DNA of 27,523 bases, from contig JBBBWG010002227.1 of assembly GCA_037176905.1 (NCBI GenBank), forward strand, positions 1 to 27,523, written 5' to 3'. This DNA comes from Azolla pinnata (lineage: Eukaryota > Streptophyta > Polypodiopsida > Salviniales > Salviniaceae). The notes below the pieces were generated by a model. That model saw nothing but the letters and a program-made list of their open reading frames with translations, did no database searches and was not told the DNA's origin. Positions 1-10,054 of this stretch are shown here, piece by piece; within the stretch, counting starts at the first letter, position 1, and every line of letters begins with the position of its first letter. Position numbers and translations under genes: made by a program.

Positions 1-508
1 TGTCCGAATAAGTACATACCATGTCAGTGGCAGGCACTACCAAAGTGCTCTCAACACATGTTCTCAAATTACAATCAAAGAGAGGTAGAATAGCATTGCC
101 CTTTTTTACTTTATACCCAAGTGAGAGAGGCTAACAGAGGTGCATGCAACCTTGTTTGAATATCCAACTCTTAAATGAATTCCTTACAGAGGATCGAACC
201 GCTGAAAAGATTGCATTCACTTTTGCTGGCTGCAAAATTACAAATAACATAACATGGTACTAAACAAAGCGACATAAGATCTTCAAGTAAACTGATGTTC
301 GAATCAAGTTAACAAAATAAAAAAGAAGAGAGGATTCCAATTGATGCTACAATGCTCGAGTGTTCAAGAACAGCCTCATTCATTCATGGGTTAAAGAAAA
401 ACTCGGAAAGAACAGCTTTCCATCCATCAAAATTTGAGCACGCCATATTGTTGCCCAAATACAAAGCTTTTATGATGATAACGCTTCTCACACAATCCAA
501 GGTTAATA
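1..508. other. Downstream flank / 3' UTR of fibrillarin
   Basis: The stretch after the fibrillarin stop codon (minus-strand direction) probably holds its 3' UTR and poly(A) region. No other gene is supported; the open frame at 352-609 is antisense overlap and lacks coding character. Confidence 0.5.
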
Positions 509-3500
509 TCAGGCTCCAGCCTTCTGCTTCTTGGGAACCCTGTAGCTTCCTACTACACAAGCATGGTCTCTCTCAAATGGCTCTAGCGTTACTTGCTCTG
601 CTGGCTTAAACTGCTCTTTCTGTAACTTTTTCACTTCTGCAGCAAAAACAGCTTCAGCTGGCACAGTTGAATCAATACAGTTCGCCTGCATAAACATTAA
701 TAAAAAGGTTCACTACGGGTTTAGAAAACTGACTTTATTCTATATGACTGAAACAATGCAAAAAAGTGAAAACAAACATCTGATGAAAAAGCGAAATTAC
801 CTTGATTGATATGACAAAATGACCCCCATTTTTCAAAAAGTAGTGAGCATTGAGCGCAACAATACGGGCCTGCATTGCAAGAACCGTTAAAAACAATTGT
901 ATCTATGGAAAAGTCCCAGAAAATTTGAGCTATTAACTTGATTGGTTGAATCACGTAGTACAAGTGTATATTGAAAAAGATCCATAGATAAATACTGGCA
1001 TTTGCTTTCCGCAGATACATAACTGTTTTTGGTTTGGAATCAACATGGGGATATATCACAATCGCCACATCAATCATATAGCCTCATAACCCAAAGCCCA
1101 GAGAAACAACATAAACAAATTAGAATGTACTTAAACCCCTCTACCGTATATGGAGTTCGTCCGTCAGGAATCACAAAGGGGAACCCGATCCAAATCATCA
1201 TTAAGGGCATTGTTAGTGAAACAAAATGATCAGATGTTCCAGACAAAGCCACTCACAAGGAAGCCCGGGAAATAACTAAACAGAACTTAGGCCCAGGAAC
1301 TTCTGTTGACAGGGGATACTTAAGTTCTCTCTTCAGAATATGGAGTTGGGTTCGTCAGGAATCACGCAGGGGAATCCAATCCAAATCATCATAAGAGCAC
1401 ATTGGTGAAACAATCAACTTCATGAACAAATGCTAGGATGTGCTAGACGAACCTTATTATTCACCAAATTAATAAAGGAGACTATAATCAGAAAGTGGAT
1501 CTTCAGTCTGGAATCAAGAAGAGGAATCCAATAAAATATATTATTCATGTTGAGACGTTGTGTTATTATCTGTCAAGCCAGATACTGTAACTGTGCAACT
1601 GTTCGGAACAAAAGCAGTAGTAACCCAAACACAATTGCAGATGTAGTCATGAAATTTAGGAAACGTTGTGCAGCAACCAGGATCAAGAGTGTCACTGGCT
1701 ATACCTCACAGAACAATTCAGGAGCCAAAGAATCAAACATTGAAACTGTCATCAGCTAGTGGATTTCTTCAGTCACGAATCATGAAGGGGAATCCAAAAA
1801 ACTCATCATTTGAACAGCAGTTTCAGTGAGATAAGGGATATAACCAATTTCTGTACGTATATATTAACTCATGGTTGGTATATAGTAACTGAAGGATGAA
1901 AAGGTAAATGAAAACTGGAAGTACCTGATCAGGTTGCGCAACATCAGCAAATATCACATCTACCATTCCCACAAGCATGCGATATCTTTGAGGATGCCGA
2001 GCATCCTCAATAATTGGTATTACATTTGTCCTCTTCTTGGCCATATTCACAAGATCTCTGCCACTCCGATGTGAGAACTCAACAGCATACACAATTCCAG
2101 TCTGTGAAAACCAGAGGAATACATCATTTAAATACACGTATTATCTGCCTATTCTTTTATTTAACTTGAGCTTTAGTATGATAATATACGGCATTCAGCT
2201 GAACCATCCGAAGAGCAAGATTTCATTGCCACTATTAGTAGCCAATATCATTTCGACAAAACCTTATAATAGGCTTCCTAAAAGGTACGAATTTCCACTT
2301 ACAGGCCCAACGATATCAGATACATGAGAAACTGTAGTTCCAGAGGCAGCTCCCAAGTAAAGCACATGAGCACCAGGTTTCTGTATAACAAAAATAAACT
2401 CGAAGGATAAATATAATTAACTACAACCCTGACATAACAGGATAAACAATTCTATTTGGGAAAGCCATTTAGAATCAAGGCCCAACCAAACACAACATTA
2501 CAGAGGTAAGCCACCGGGGAAGTGGGAGTCAATAAATTCATAAAAACCCACCAAAATGTTGCAATTTAAACATAACTGAGAAAAACAAAGCCTTCCCTTA
2601 AAAACAAAAGAGAAGAAATCGAGAAAAGACAAATAATGAAGGAAACAACATATATGAGAACAAACATAGACAGACGTTCAATAGACACAACATTAAGTAT
2701 TCTTCAGATGTAAAGTAAAAACATGAGGGTTCAAGCTTGTGTAAATTTTAAGGCAAACCATAAGTCTGCATTACAGCTTCAAAACATACTAACATGTTAG
2801 GGCATAAAAAATGCCTTTTTTCTTAACAAAAATTCTAGAACTACAAAAAAAAAACTCGAATTAAAACCACACACCCAAACACAATATAGACGAGTGGAAA
2901 AAAAGCATTCCAAAAAGTCAAAAAAGAGAGAGCTTCTGAAAGGCTAGCACTAGTATACTCTAAAAGCTTAGGAAAGTCCATCCCAGGGTGAGAAAAGAAG
3001 ACAAAAAAAATCAAAAAGGGAGGAAAAACAAAGAAAACGAGAAATAATGAAACCAAGGAAAAATAAGGACAAAAATTAATCCCAAAAATCTAACAGACGC
3101 CATCATAAACGATGCAGAACCATGGCATCAAGAAAGAAAAAATAAAATAGCCAAAAAAATTCAAGCTAAAAGAAGGAGAAAATAAGGCAGAGATATATAC
3201 TCACAATCCAGATGTTATCAACACCGCCAAGGATAGCTGCAGCTAATTTCGACCTGAAGGGATTCCAAACCCTGTATTCTTTTTTTACTCCGTCTTCACC
3301 CTCAACAGAGATTCTCTTCTCACCATAGACACTTTCTCCTTGGACAAGGTTGAGTGTGACGAGGGCATCTTCCTTGGCCTTGGCGATGAATACACCTTCA
3401 TGCCTATGAGCTTCAATAACTGCCTTCGCTCCACCTTTCATACCTCCTTTCCCTCCCCTTCCTCCCCCCCTTCCTCCTCCCCTTCCTCCTCCCCTACCCC

Positions 3501-4936
3501 CACCCCGTCCTCCCCCTCTACCTCCACCCCTTCCTCCTCCTCTTCCTCCTCTTCCTCTACCACCTCCATCTCCACCAAACCTACCCCCGCCACGCCCTCC
3601 TCCTGCATCCAACAAAAGGGATTAGAGACACCAAATATAGAAATAGCTAAACATAAGGCCAGAAACTTTGCAAAAGCCTTCTGATTTGGGGAATTCTAAA
3701 TTCTAGTTTTAAATTGCAATCATTTCCCGTTTGAGAAGCAAATTCATACACAGCTTTTGTAAAGGCATTCCGATTCTGGAAATACTGCTTTATAAATTCC
3801 TTCCAATTCAGGATATTTTTCTTACACCTTTCTTTAAACAAGTACATCAACTTCCCTTTAATTTTGCAAAGGCCATTCCAGCGCTGGAAACTTCTAACAC
3901 ATTGCTTTTAATGAATATAACCATTCCCCATTTAGACGACAGAAAACATAATAAAGAAGACATGCAGAATTAGCTTTACATGGATGCAACCATTTCACAT
4001 TTAATCGGGAAATTCGAATACAACTTTCTTGCAAAGGTAGAGCTTGGAAAGGCACTCAAATTTTGAAAATTTCTAAATCTTTCTCTTTGCATGAATACGA
4101 CCATTTCTCATTTAGATGACAAATTTAGAGACTGCTTTTCTAAGTAATTTCATTTCTGGAAATTCCTGAAGCCTAGATTTACACGAATACCACAATTTCC
4201 CATTTGAATTGCGAAGTCAGACACAGCTCATGGCCAGATACTGCAAATATAACTTTCCAGTGCCTATAATCAAGTAGTAAAACTGTAACTTTTAACAATC
4301 AGATCAAACAAGACAAATGTTTTAACGAAATTAGTGATACAGTTCGATAGGCATTCCGATTCCGGAATCATTTCAGAGCCTAACGCTGTATAAGCATAAA
4401 CATAGCTAGAACACTCTGAAACGAGAACAGTTTAAAAGGTTGGTCCGAACCTATAGAATTTTCAACATTCACACTCCATGAACATGAGCGCAGGCAGAAA
4501 AAGCCTTGAACAAAAGACAACCGCACGCATCAGAAACACAAGATCATAGAGGACTTCAATTCTTACGAAATAGCCTGACGGCCAAAAATCAACAGCACGA
4601 AAGCAAACGAACAACTCAGACACGCAGAAACACGGACCTTTGATATTATGTCTCCTAGAAAACCTCCCCAATCCAGACAAGATGAACCCTGGACCTAAGG
4701 AAACACGGGAAACCAGAAGGACTTTCTCTCCCTAGCTTTTACGACGGAAAGACAGAGAAACGGGAAAGAGAGGGCCTAAAAGCCTACGAAACGGAAGCGA
4801 AATCGGCAGAGAATTACGGTCCCCTCCCCCGCCCCGCACCCCCGGCAACAAAACCGCAAGCAAGCAGGGAACCAACATGTAGATAAAGGGCAAAGCGCGT
4901 ACCTCGGCCGCCTCCACGACTCATGGGAGGCCTCAT
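509..4936 (-). CDS. FIB: Fibrillarin, box C/D snoRNP 2'-O-methyltransferase
   Basis: Exons in coding order: 4936-4903, 3602-3205, 2380-2303, 2101-1925, 869-801, 685-509; all introns are GT..AG and the joined frame gives 310 aa, the usual fibrillarin length. The protein starts [13 protein letters not shown] glycine/arginine-rich GAR domain (about residues 7-65, mostly GGGR units) is followed by the conserved N-terminal domain and the SAM-dependent methyltransferase fold: motif [11 protein letters not shown] (151-160), [18 protein letters not shown] (around 203), [12 protein letters not shown], and a C-terminal block ending in a lysine-rich tail. By family knowledge it methylates rRNA 2'-OH groups in the nucleolus, guided by box C/D snoRNAs, with NOP56, NOP58 and a 15.5K protein. 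Intron 4 carries candidate snoRNAs, so gene and guides would share a transcript. The start was chosen because MRPP is the family N terminus and it splices in phase to the GAR exon. Identification is firm; the paralogue number is not. Confidence 0.97.
1136..1207 (-). ncRNA. Degenerate box C/D snoRNA copy (copy A)
   Basis: This segment is clearly homologous to copy B: C box ATGATGA (1201-1195), antisense element TCGGGTTCCCCTT, GTGATTC, then ACTCCATAT. Where copy B has D box CTGA, this copy reads CGGT (1146-1143). A terminal stem is still possible (CCCTT at 1207-1203 with AGGGG at 1140-1136, one G-U pair). The antisense element still pairs with the remembered 25S sequence over 13 nt using one G-U pair. 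Because the D box is lost it is probably a decaying copy. Confidence 0.45.
1327..1398 (-). ncRNA. Box C/D snoRNA candidate in fibrillarin intron 4 (copy B)
   Basis: Sense-strand order: CUCU of the terminal stem (1397-1394), C box ATGATGA (1392-1386), antisense element TTGGATTCCCCT, C'-like GTGATTC, D box CTGA (1336-1333), AGAG closing the stem (1332-1329). The total is 72 nt. The CTGC just upstream of GTGATTC is a plausible degenerate D' box. The antisense element can pair with the same 25S rRNA stretch as copy D. The segment next to box D (ending CCATATT) differs from copy D, so the D guides of the two copies are not equivalent. The stem is only 4 bp, so confidence is slightly below copy D. 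Confidence 0.68.
1484..1550 (-). ncRNA. Degenerate box C/D snoRNA copy (copy C)
   Basis: The sequence shares with copy D the antisense block (here TTGGATTCCTCTT, one C-to-T change tolerated as G-U), the TTGATTC C'-like motif, the block GACTGAAGATCCACT, and a D box CTGA (1491-1488). The expected C box position is AT-rich and does not match RTGATGA, so the copy looks inactive. Boundaries are approximate. Confidence 0.4.
1741..1825 (-). ncRNA. Box C/D snoRNA candidate in fibrillarin intron 4 (copy D)
   Basis: On the fibrillarin sense strand an 8-bp perfect terminal stem (TGAAACTG at 1825-1818, closed by CAGTTTCA at 1748-1741) brackets a C box ATGATGA (1809-1803) and a D box CTGA (1755-1752). 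Inside are an antisense element GGATTCCCCTT and a C'-like ATGATTC; the D' box is degenerate. The total of 85 nt and 58-nt box-to-box core suit a plant box C/D snoRNA. The antisense element is complementary to AAGGGGAATCC of 25S rRNA as I remember it, with room for a further G-U pair. The guide directly upstream of box D has no target I recognise. Arabidopsis fibrillarin genes host U60 in an intron; I cannot say from memory whether this is U60. Confidence 0.72.
2381..3204. other. Fibrillarin intron 2, no recognised element
   Basis: This 824-bp intron is T-rich in the sense direction (long A runs on the plus strand). I looked for box C and box D pairs as in intron 4 and saw none convincing. Confidence 0.6.
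3660..4260. repeat. Degenerate tandem repeat in fibrillarin intron 1
   Basis: Units of about 100-120 bp recur, each with ACCATTTCCCATTTGA-like, GCAAATTCATACACAGCTTT-like, AAAGGCATTCCGATTCTGGA-like and TTGCATGAATA-like blocks. Roughly five units can be followed, heavily diverged. They lie wholly in the 1.3-kb intron (3603-4902) and leave splice sites untouched. No open frame or transposon ends were found. Confidence 0.6.
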
Positions 4937-5034
4937 TGCGCTCTGCTAGCGAGTTCGCCGTCTGCTTCTCAGCAGGCTACGGAGGTTGGTTCGCAAAAGA
5001 ATAGGAGGAGAACGCGCTGCTGCTGCTCAGAAGC

Positions 5035-5064
5035 TGCTGCTTCTTCTTCTTCTTCTTCCTCTTT
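5035..5064 (-). repeat. GAA microsatellite in fibrillarin 5' leader
   Basis: The plus strand shows a run of TTC/CTT triplets, which is GAA in the sense strand of fibrillarin, lying between the inferred transcription start and the ATG. Purine-rich leaders of this kind are common in plant genes. No function can be read from it. Confidence 0.65.
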
Positions 5065-5075
5065 CGCCGCAGCAG

Positions 5076-5111
5076 AAACCCTAACAAAACCTCTGCTAAA
5101 ACCCTTTATAT
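5076..5111 (-). promoter_or_regulatory. Fibrillarin core promoter: TATA box and telo-box
   Basis: Read on the minus strand, TATAAAG (5110-5104) is followed about 20 bp downstream by a telo-box, seen on the plus strand as AAACCCTAA (5076-5084). The start codon is 4936, so the predicted leader is about 140 nt. Telo-boxes close to the transcription start are typical of plant ribosome-biogenesis and ribosomal-protein genes, which fits fibrillarin. The transcription start itself is inferred from the TATA spacing. Confidence 0.6.
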
Positions 5112-5410
5112 CAGTTCCTCCGAAGTTTCCCCAAATTACAAATATATCCTTTTCCCTTGTAGTTAGGACTTTCTTCCAAATTACAAGTATGATCTTTTTT
5201 TTTTTCCTGTAGCCAGATCTAGTTCTGGCTCCTGATGTGCCAAGGACTTGGTAATTTGTCGGGGGTTTTTCGACCATATCGATCCCAGATATATGAAGTA
5301 TTGGGGTTCTAAATCGGGAGATGGATAGTTTGATGAGCGGTTGAAAAGTAATAAGGTTTTCATTTAAGAAAAATAAGTACGATCGTTTCCCCGGATTAGA
5401 AGAATGTGTA

Positions 5411-5665
5411 AGCATCTTAGAGTTAGGGGTTCCAAATTTTGAGATTAGGGTTCCAATTTTTGGGATTGGGTTTAGATAAGAGACACTAGAGAGGTTCGGT
5501 TTACATGAGAGAGATTAGATTTAAATAAGTGAGATTCGGGTTTAGATATCCGAGATTAACGTTTAGATGTAAGAGGTTAAGGGTTTTGATATAGGAAATT
5601 AAGGTTTACATGTAAGGGATTAGGGTTTAGTTATAAGAGATTTAGGTTTTTATATGAGATTATGG
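5411..5665. repeat. Degenerate telomere-like tandem repeat upstream of fibrillarin
   Basis: About ten units of 19-24 bp resemble GAGATTAGGGTTTAGATATAA, with substitutions and small indels in each. The TTAGGGTTTA core resembles the plant telomere repeat but is spaced by AT-rich filler, so this is a local minisatellite rather than a pure interstitial telomere. It lies about 300-550 bp upstream of the inferred fibrillarin start. Confidence 0.7.
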
Positions 5666-6840
5666 CCTTTCTTTTGAGCAATTGTGTTATCCACTACACC
5701 CTTCTTACTTTATGCTTCTGATTAGTTGGCTGCTAACTTGGTAATATATGACCCAATCAATCTCTTATCATACCGAATTTTTCATTCTCATTCGTTCCAT
5801 CTCTATCTTGATGATTTGTATAATTCTAAGGAGCATTTGATCTCACTTCCTACGAAATTCAAACAATCACAAAATCGAAAATGAATGGAAATTGTATACA
5901 AGATAACAAAGAATACAATCACTATTACATCCTCGAGGTGCTAATAAGTTAACACCCTGAGCAAGTAAAAGCTCAAATTTCACATATGAAATTCAATGTG
6001 GTTATAGCTCCTCAAGTTGATGACCAAGGAATATGTCAGTTTCATTGGTACAAAGAGACTTAGAAAAGCTAGTTTCTCTTAATTCTTCAATTCCACTTAG
6101 AGTTTAATCCATCACATGGCACCACTTTGCCGATTGCTACCGTCGCATTCTGACACCAACATATATTTTCATCATCATCATCATCATCATAAATACTCAG
6201 CTCATCTGAAGTTGTTCAAGAAAAATTGTAGGATTTTGACCACCGTAGACTCATCAAACAAGTTTCCAAGACGACACTCAGTACTCAAAGTCTTATTACA
6301 TAATATCATAAAGGCCACATAGATCTCCCATATTTGATTGAAGCGAATTTCAAAGCTTTGTGGAAACCTGGATTAGGAATTTTCATTACAAAATATCATG
6401 TTATCAACACCATAGATCGCTCATAGATCTCCCCTTGTTCAATGCCAGCATAGTTTTGGGCGTGCATTGTTCGTAGCAAACGCACAAACTTGTAAAAGCG
6501 GTTTCGTGTTTTGACCTTACATAGTCTTCTTCGTCATATAATATGACAATTTGAAAGCAAAAAGCACTGTCACAGGACCTATTATTCATGAATCCCACCA
6601 TCAAATTACTTCAGCAATTCTTCCATTTGCACCATGCAAATGCCGAAACAAGCTCCCATTTTTGACTTAACAAACGCAATTAAGGGCACAAATTTACCCA
6701 ATCAGTAAAAAGATAAAAACTCTCCTCGGTCAGTGGAAGTGATGAACCCTCTGTTTGACGAAAATGACGCTCTCACCTTTTTATATAGAGGTATAGCTTG
6801 AAAAACATGCTGCCTCTCGTAGTGCTTTCCTTTAAGAATT
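5666..6840. other. Intergenic spacer between the PPR gene and fibrillarin
   Basis: AT-rich sequence with a short ATC/CAT microsatellite (6170-6190). The part nearest 6840 should contain the 3' UTR of the PPR gene, which is on the minus strand. I see no gene, RNA or transposon here. Confidence 0.5.
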
Positions 6841-9833
6841 TTAACTGTGAGTTGGCTTTCCTTTAGTTGCTTCAAGAGCACTGCTTAAGAAGCTCTCATC
6901 TGGGGGTTTGTTCACACCCTTCTCTTCCGAAGGTTTGTTGACACCACTCAGAAAGCTGTCAGTTTGAATACCTAGCAAAGCCCTCTCAATTTCATCAGAT
7001 GCAGTATACCCTTGAGAAACCATACGATCGCGGATGGATACTGCCTCCTCGTAATGCTTACCATCAAGAAGAGATAGGATCATCTGCTCATATGCTGAAT
7101 CAGTGATTAAAACCTTCTTCTCATCTAATGAGCTCAATATTGATTTCGCCTTCTCAATCACCCCGGCTCTTGCATAGGTCGAAAAAAGGCTTGCATACGC
7201 TTTGCAACCAGGTTCTCCAGTTTTCATCTCAATGTTCCTGAAGAGGATCTCAGCTTCCTCCACTAAGCCCAACTTGCCAAACCAGCCAATTAGAACCGTC
7301 AAAGCATCTACCCCAGGCCTTATAGCTTTGCTCTCAAGTTTCAACAGCACATCCAATGCCTTCTCGAATTGGTTTGTTTTCTCATAGGCTGATATAAGTA
7401 AACCTATGGACTCATCCTCAGGTGTTAGCCCGGCAACTAACATGTCCTCCATCATCAGAACTGCAGATGGTAGCATGTTAGCTTGCGTATATGCATTCAT
7501 GAGAGCGGAGTATACATTTGGTCCCATGTGAGGACGTAGAAATACATCTTGCTTGATCATACCAAAGATTCTAACAGCTTCCGAGACTTGGCCTAGCCTC
7601 CCGTATCCTTTGAGGACAGCTAGATATGTGTCAACCGTTCCATGTACTTTTTCATCTTCCATCTCGGCCAGCAGCATTTCACCGGCTTCAGGGTTCTCAG
7701 TTGTACAGTAAAAGTCGATAAGTTCGGTGCAAGCAGAAACATCTGGCACATATCCCATTGATCGTATACGATCATACATCTCCCTAGCTTTATCCAGCCT
7801 CTTTAGCTTGCAATACATATCAAGCAGCAGAGTACACACTACAAAATCGGAAGGAAAGCCCTTGGCATCCAAGGTGCTAATCAGTCTCTCCACATCATCG
7901 TAGCGCTCGAGATTGATGTACTTCACGACAATTCTTGTTATATCCTGACTCCTAACTTCAAATGTATCCTCCAGCAGTGCAAATTCAAATATCTGCAAGA
8001 AAAAACTCAACAATGTAGAGTTATATCATCTGACTGACTACAATGCTTCACAAAATGCAATAAAGGACGAGGTTCTATTTCCATGGACATTCCTTGAAAT
8101 CTTCAGTTTTCATAAACAGCATGAAAACATTCGAGAATTTCAGAACAGCTGAAATGGTACAGTAACCATGCACATACAGATACAGAAACAAATGATCAGA
8201 GTCAACAAAAACAAGGTCTTATCCCTGTGTGAAAAGCGACGTATCAAATGAAAAGCCAGAGAACATTAAGAGTAAACAAAAAGGGGGGATACATAAATGA
8301 ATGACTAGATACATACACATACAGATGCCAGATCAATTTTCTTTGGAGGTAATACTCGGACAGCACTATATGGTCAAACGACTACATGCACTTCAATTCA
8401 CTCAACAACCAGGTCATCTACATGAAGTAGTCCATAATGAACTGTAGCATTACCCATGTACATCCAGAAATTAACCAACTACAAAGATTACATGCTCTAA
8501 ATGTTGGTCAGGTCTCATAAATGCTTCAGTATAGATGAGCTGAAGAATCAAAATATCCTGCCTTTTAACATCAAACGGGCAATGACATTGCTAAACTTTC
8601 TCGTATTTGTATATGCTTCCTTTAACAAAGCATCCTTTTTGCGAAAACAAAATGGAGTTCGTCAGATTCAAACCTGGAACATGAGATCGCGCTCTTTTTC
8701 ACTATCAAACTCTTTCAGGAGATCCACCCAGTCTGACCTTTTTGGGTACATCGTTTTTACCCACTGCTCTAACATGGCAGGAACATCATCAACCATGGGG
8801 GATCGAAGTTGTCTCGTTATCCACTTCGTCTTTCTGGTAACTCTATATTGTTCTTCGGTTTCCAGCGCAATTGTTACTCTATCCAGAGGGGGAGTTTCCC
8901 TGTTTGGCGGCCGTAAATCTACTATAGAAGGTTCAACCATCTCAGCCATAGGGTTGTACTGCTCTAGTAATTGCAAATACTCAGGTTTCCCATTGCGTTT
9001 GGTCATAACAAATTCTTTGAGTTCTTCATAAACATCCATATCTCGTTTATCCTCTTCAGATAAACCCATTGGTTCAAATAAAGAGCTTGCTGATGAAATG
9101 TGATTTCCACCTTGAGATCCTGATGAGGCCCAACCAGTTTTGCTCTCAGCTTGTTTGAAGCCATATGCATGAATTCCTCTCACCTGTTTATATACGACCA
9201 CCCATAAGTTTTATGTTACAAAAACTCAACAAATCTGTTCACCATGAATTTTAATTCTGTTCCTCAAGTTGGCACGCCATCAGGGGGTTTCTAGCTCAAA
9301 GTTATTGAAATAAATTGTTAGAAAGCTGGTATGGCATTAAAGTTTCAAGTTAAAATCTGACGAAATAAAATGTTGATATATGCCACAGCTTGAGTATTTT
9401 GTGTGTATGTATTCTACTTTAACTCAATTCAAGTCTCAACAAAATGTAATGTATTTTTCTGTGAGTGGAAAAGAGAGTTTTTTTTTTGGGTTGCGGACGA
9501 GAATACGTATTTATACACGACTAGAATCAAGATACGCTATCTTGCACAAAACATTAAAACATGGAAAATTCGAGGCACAATTAGCGATATACTCAAGAGA
9601 AAATCAGAGAAACGCAGAAATTGACGATTAAGCAAAAGAAACTCTCTAAGAGCCGGGTGGGGAACGGACGTGCAATGAGAAGAAGACATAGACATAAACA
9701 TAGAAAGAACGGGAATTTACGAGATTAAATTAACGAAAAAGAGAAAGAAAGAAAGAAAGAAAGAAAGGGAATCAGAAAGCAGTACCTGAATCGAGCGGCA
9801 AGAGCGCCACGTCCGTCGTAGCAGAGCATTCAT
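6841..9833 (-). CDS. P-class pentatricopeptide-repeat protein, probably mitochondrial
   Basis: Exons in coding order: 9833-9786, 9183-8674, 7992-6841; the joined frame is 569 aa. The N terminus (MNALLRRTWRSCRSIQ, continuing RGIHAYGF) is rich in Arg and Ser and free of acids, as in mitochondrial presequences. Residues 17-186 form an acidic, non-PPR region with DVPAMLEQWVKTMYPKRSDW near its end. Residues about 190-525 are consecutive 35-residue helical repeats of P type (for example VVCTLLLDMYCKLKRLDKA, DTYLAVLKGYGRLGQVSEA, NVYSALMNAYTQANMLPSA, KAYASLFSTYARAGVIEKA). No E, DYW or SMR domain follows; the tail is short and polar. P-class proteins bind organellar RNA sequence-specifically and act in RNA stability, splicing or translation. 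The layout resembles Arabidopsis NFD5 (At1g19520), but that match is from memory. The RNA target is unknown. Confidence 0.88.
7993..8673. other. PPR gene intron 2
   Basis: A 681-bp intron between exon 2 (ending in Phe-Gln) and the repeat-coding exon. No RNA gene, transposon end or conserved open frame was found. Confidence 0.7.
9743..9767. repeat. GAAA microsatellite in PPR intron 1
   Basis: A run of GAAA/AAAG tetranucleotides lies 20 bp from the first donor site, inside the 602-bp intron 1 (9184-9785). It is a simple repeat with no evident role. Confidence 0.8.
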
Positions 9834-10025
9834 CTCAGAGAAGAAGACGAGGGAGAAGCAGAAGCAAGAGAAGCAGAGAAGTGTATTACCTACTGCTTAT
9901 TGTGTTCTATTTACAGAAATGGCCACATAGCTTCCCCTAATTACAAAACTGCCCATGAATTTTCAAAACTAGCCTTAAAGTTTCCCCTAATTCCAGAAAT
10001 AGCCATAGCCATTCAGGAATCAAGC

Positions 10026-10054
10026 TTAGGGTTTAGGGTTTAGGGATTAGGGTT
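10026..10054 (-). promoter_or_regulatory. Telomere-repeat / telo-box cluster upstream of the PPR gene
   Basis: Four nearly consecutive TTAGGGT units, read as (A)CCCTAA on the minus strand, lie about 190 bp upstream of the PPR start codon. Short telo-box tracts at plant promoters are bound by Myb-type telobox factors and are often found in genes for ribosome and organelle biogenesis. They could serve the PPR gene, a rightward transcript, or both. Confidence 0.5.

Noticed and set aside
1160..1201. Using the first CTGA after the C box as the D box of snoRNA copies A and B
   Set aside because: The box-to-box length would be under 40 nt, too short for a box C/D snoRNA; copy B has a better-placed CTGA with a terminal stem further on.
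3340..3684. Plus-strand frame of 114 aa rich in Ser/Pro over the fibrillarin GAR exon
   Set aside because: It is the antisense of the GGGR repeat coding region; the minus-strand frame gives a textbook fibrillarin exon with proper splice sites.
6116..6322. Frame with a run of seven histidines
   Set aside because: The His run is a CAT microsatellite; no conserved protein or splice context surrounds it.
8501..9031. Plus-strand 176-aa frame
   Set aside because: It is antisense to PPR exon 2 (8674-9183), whose minus-strand frame joins in phase to the flanking exons.
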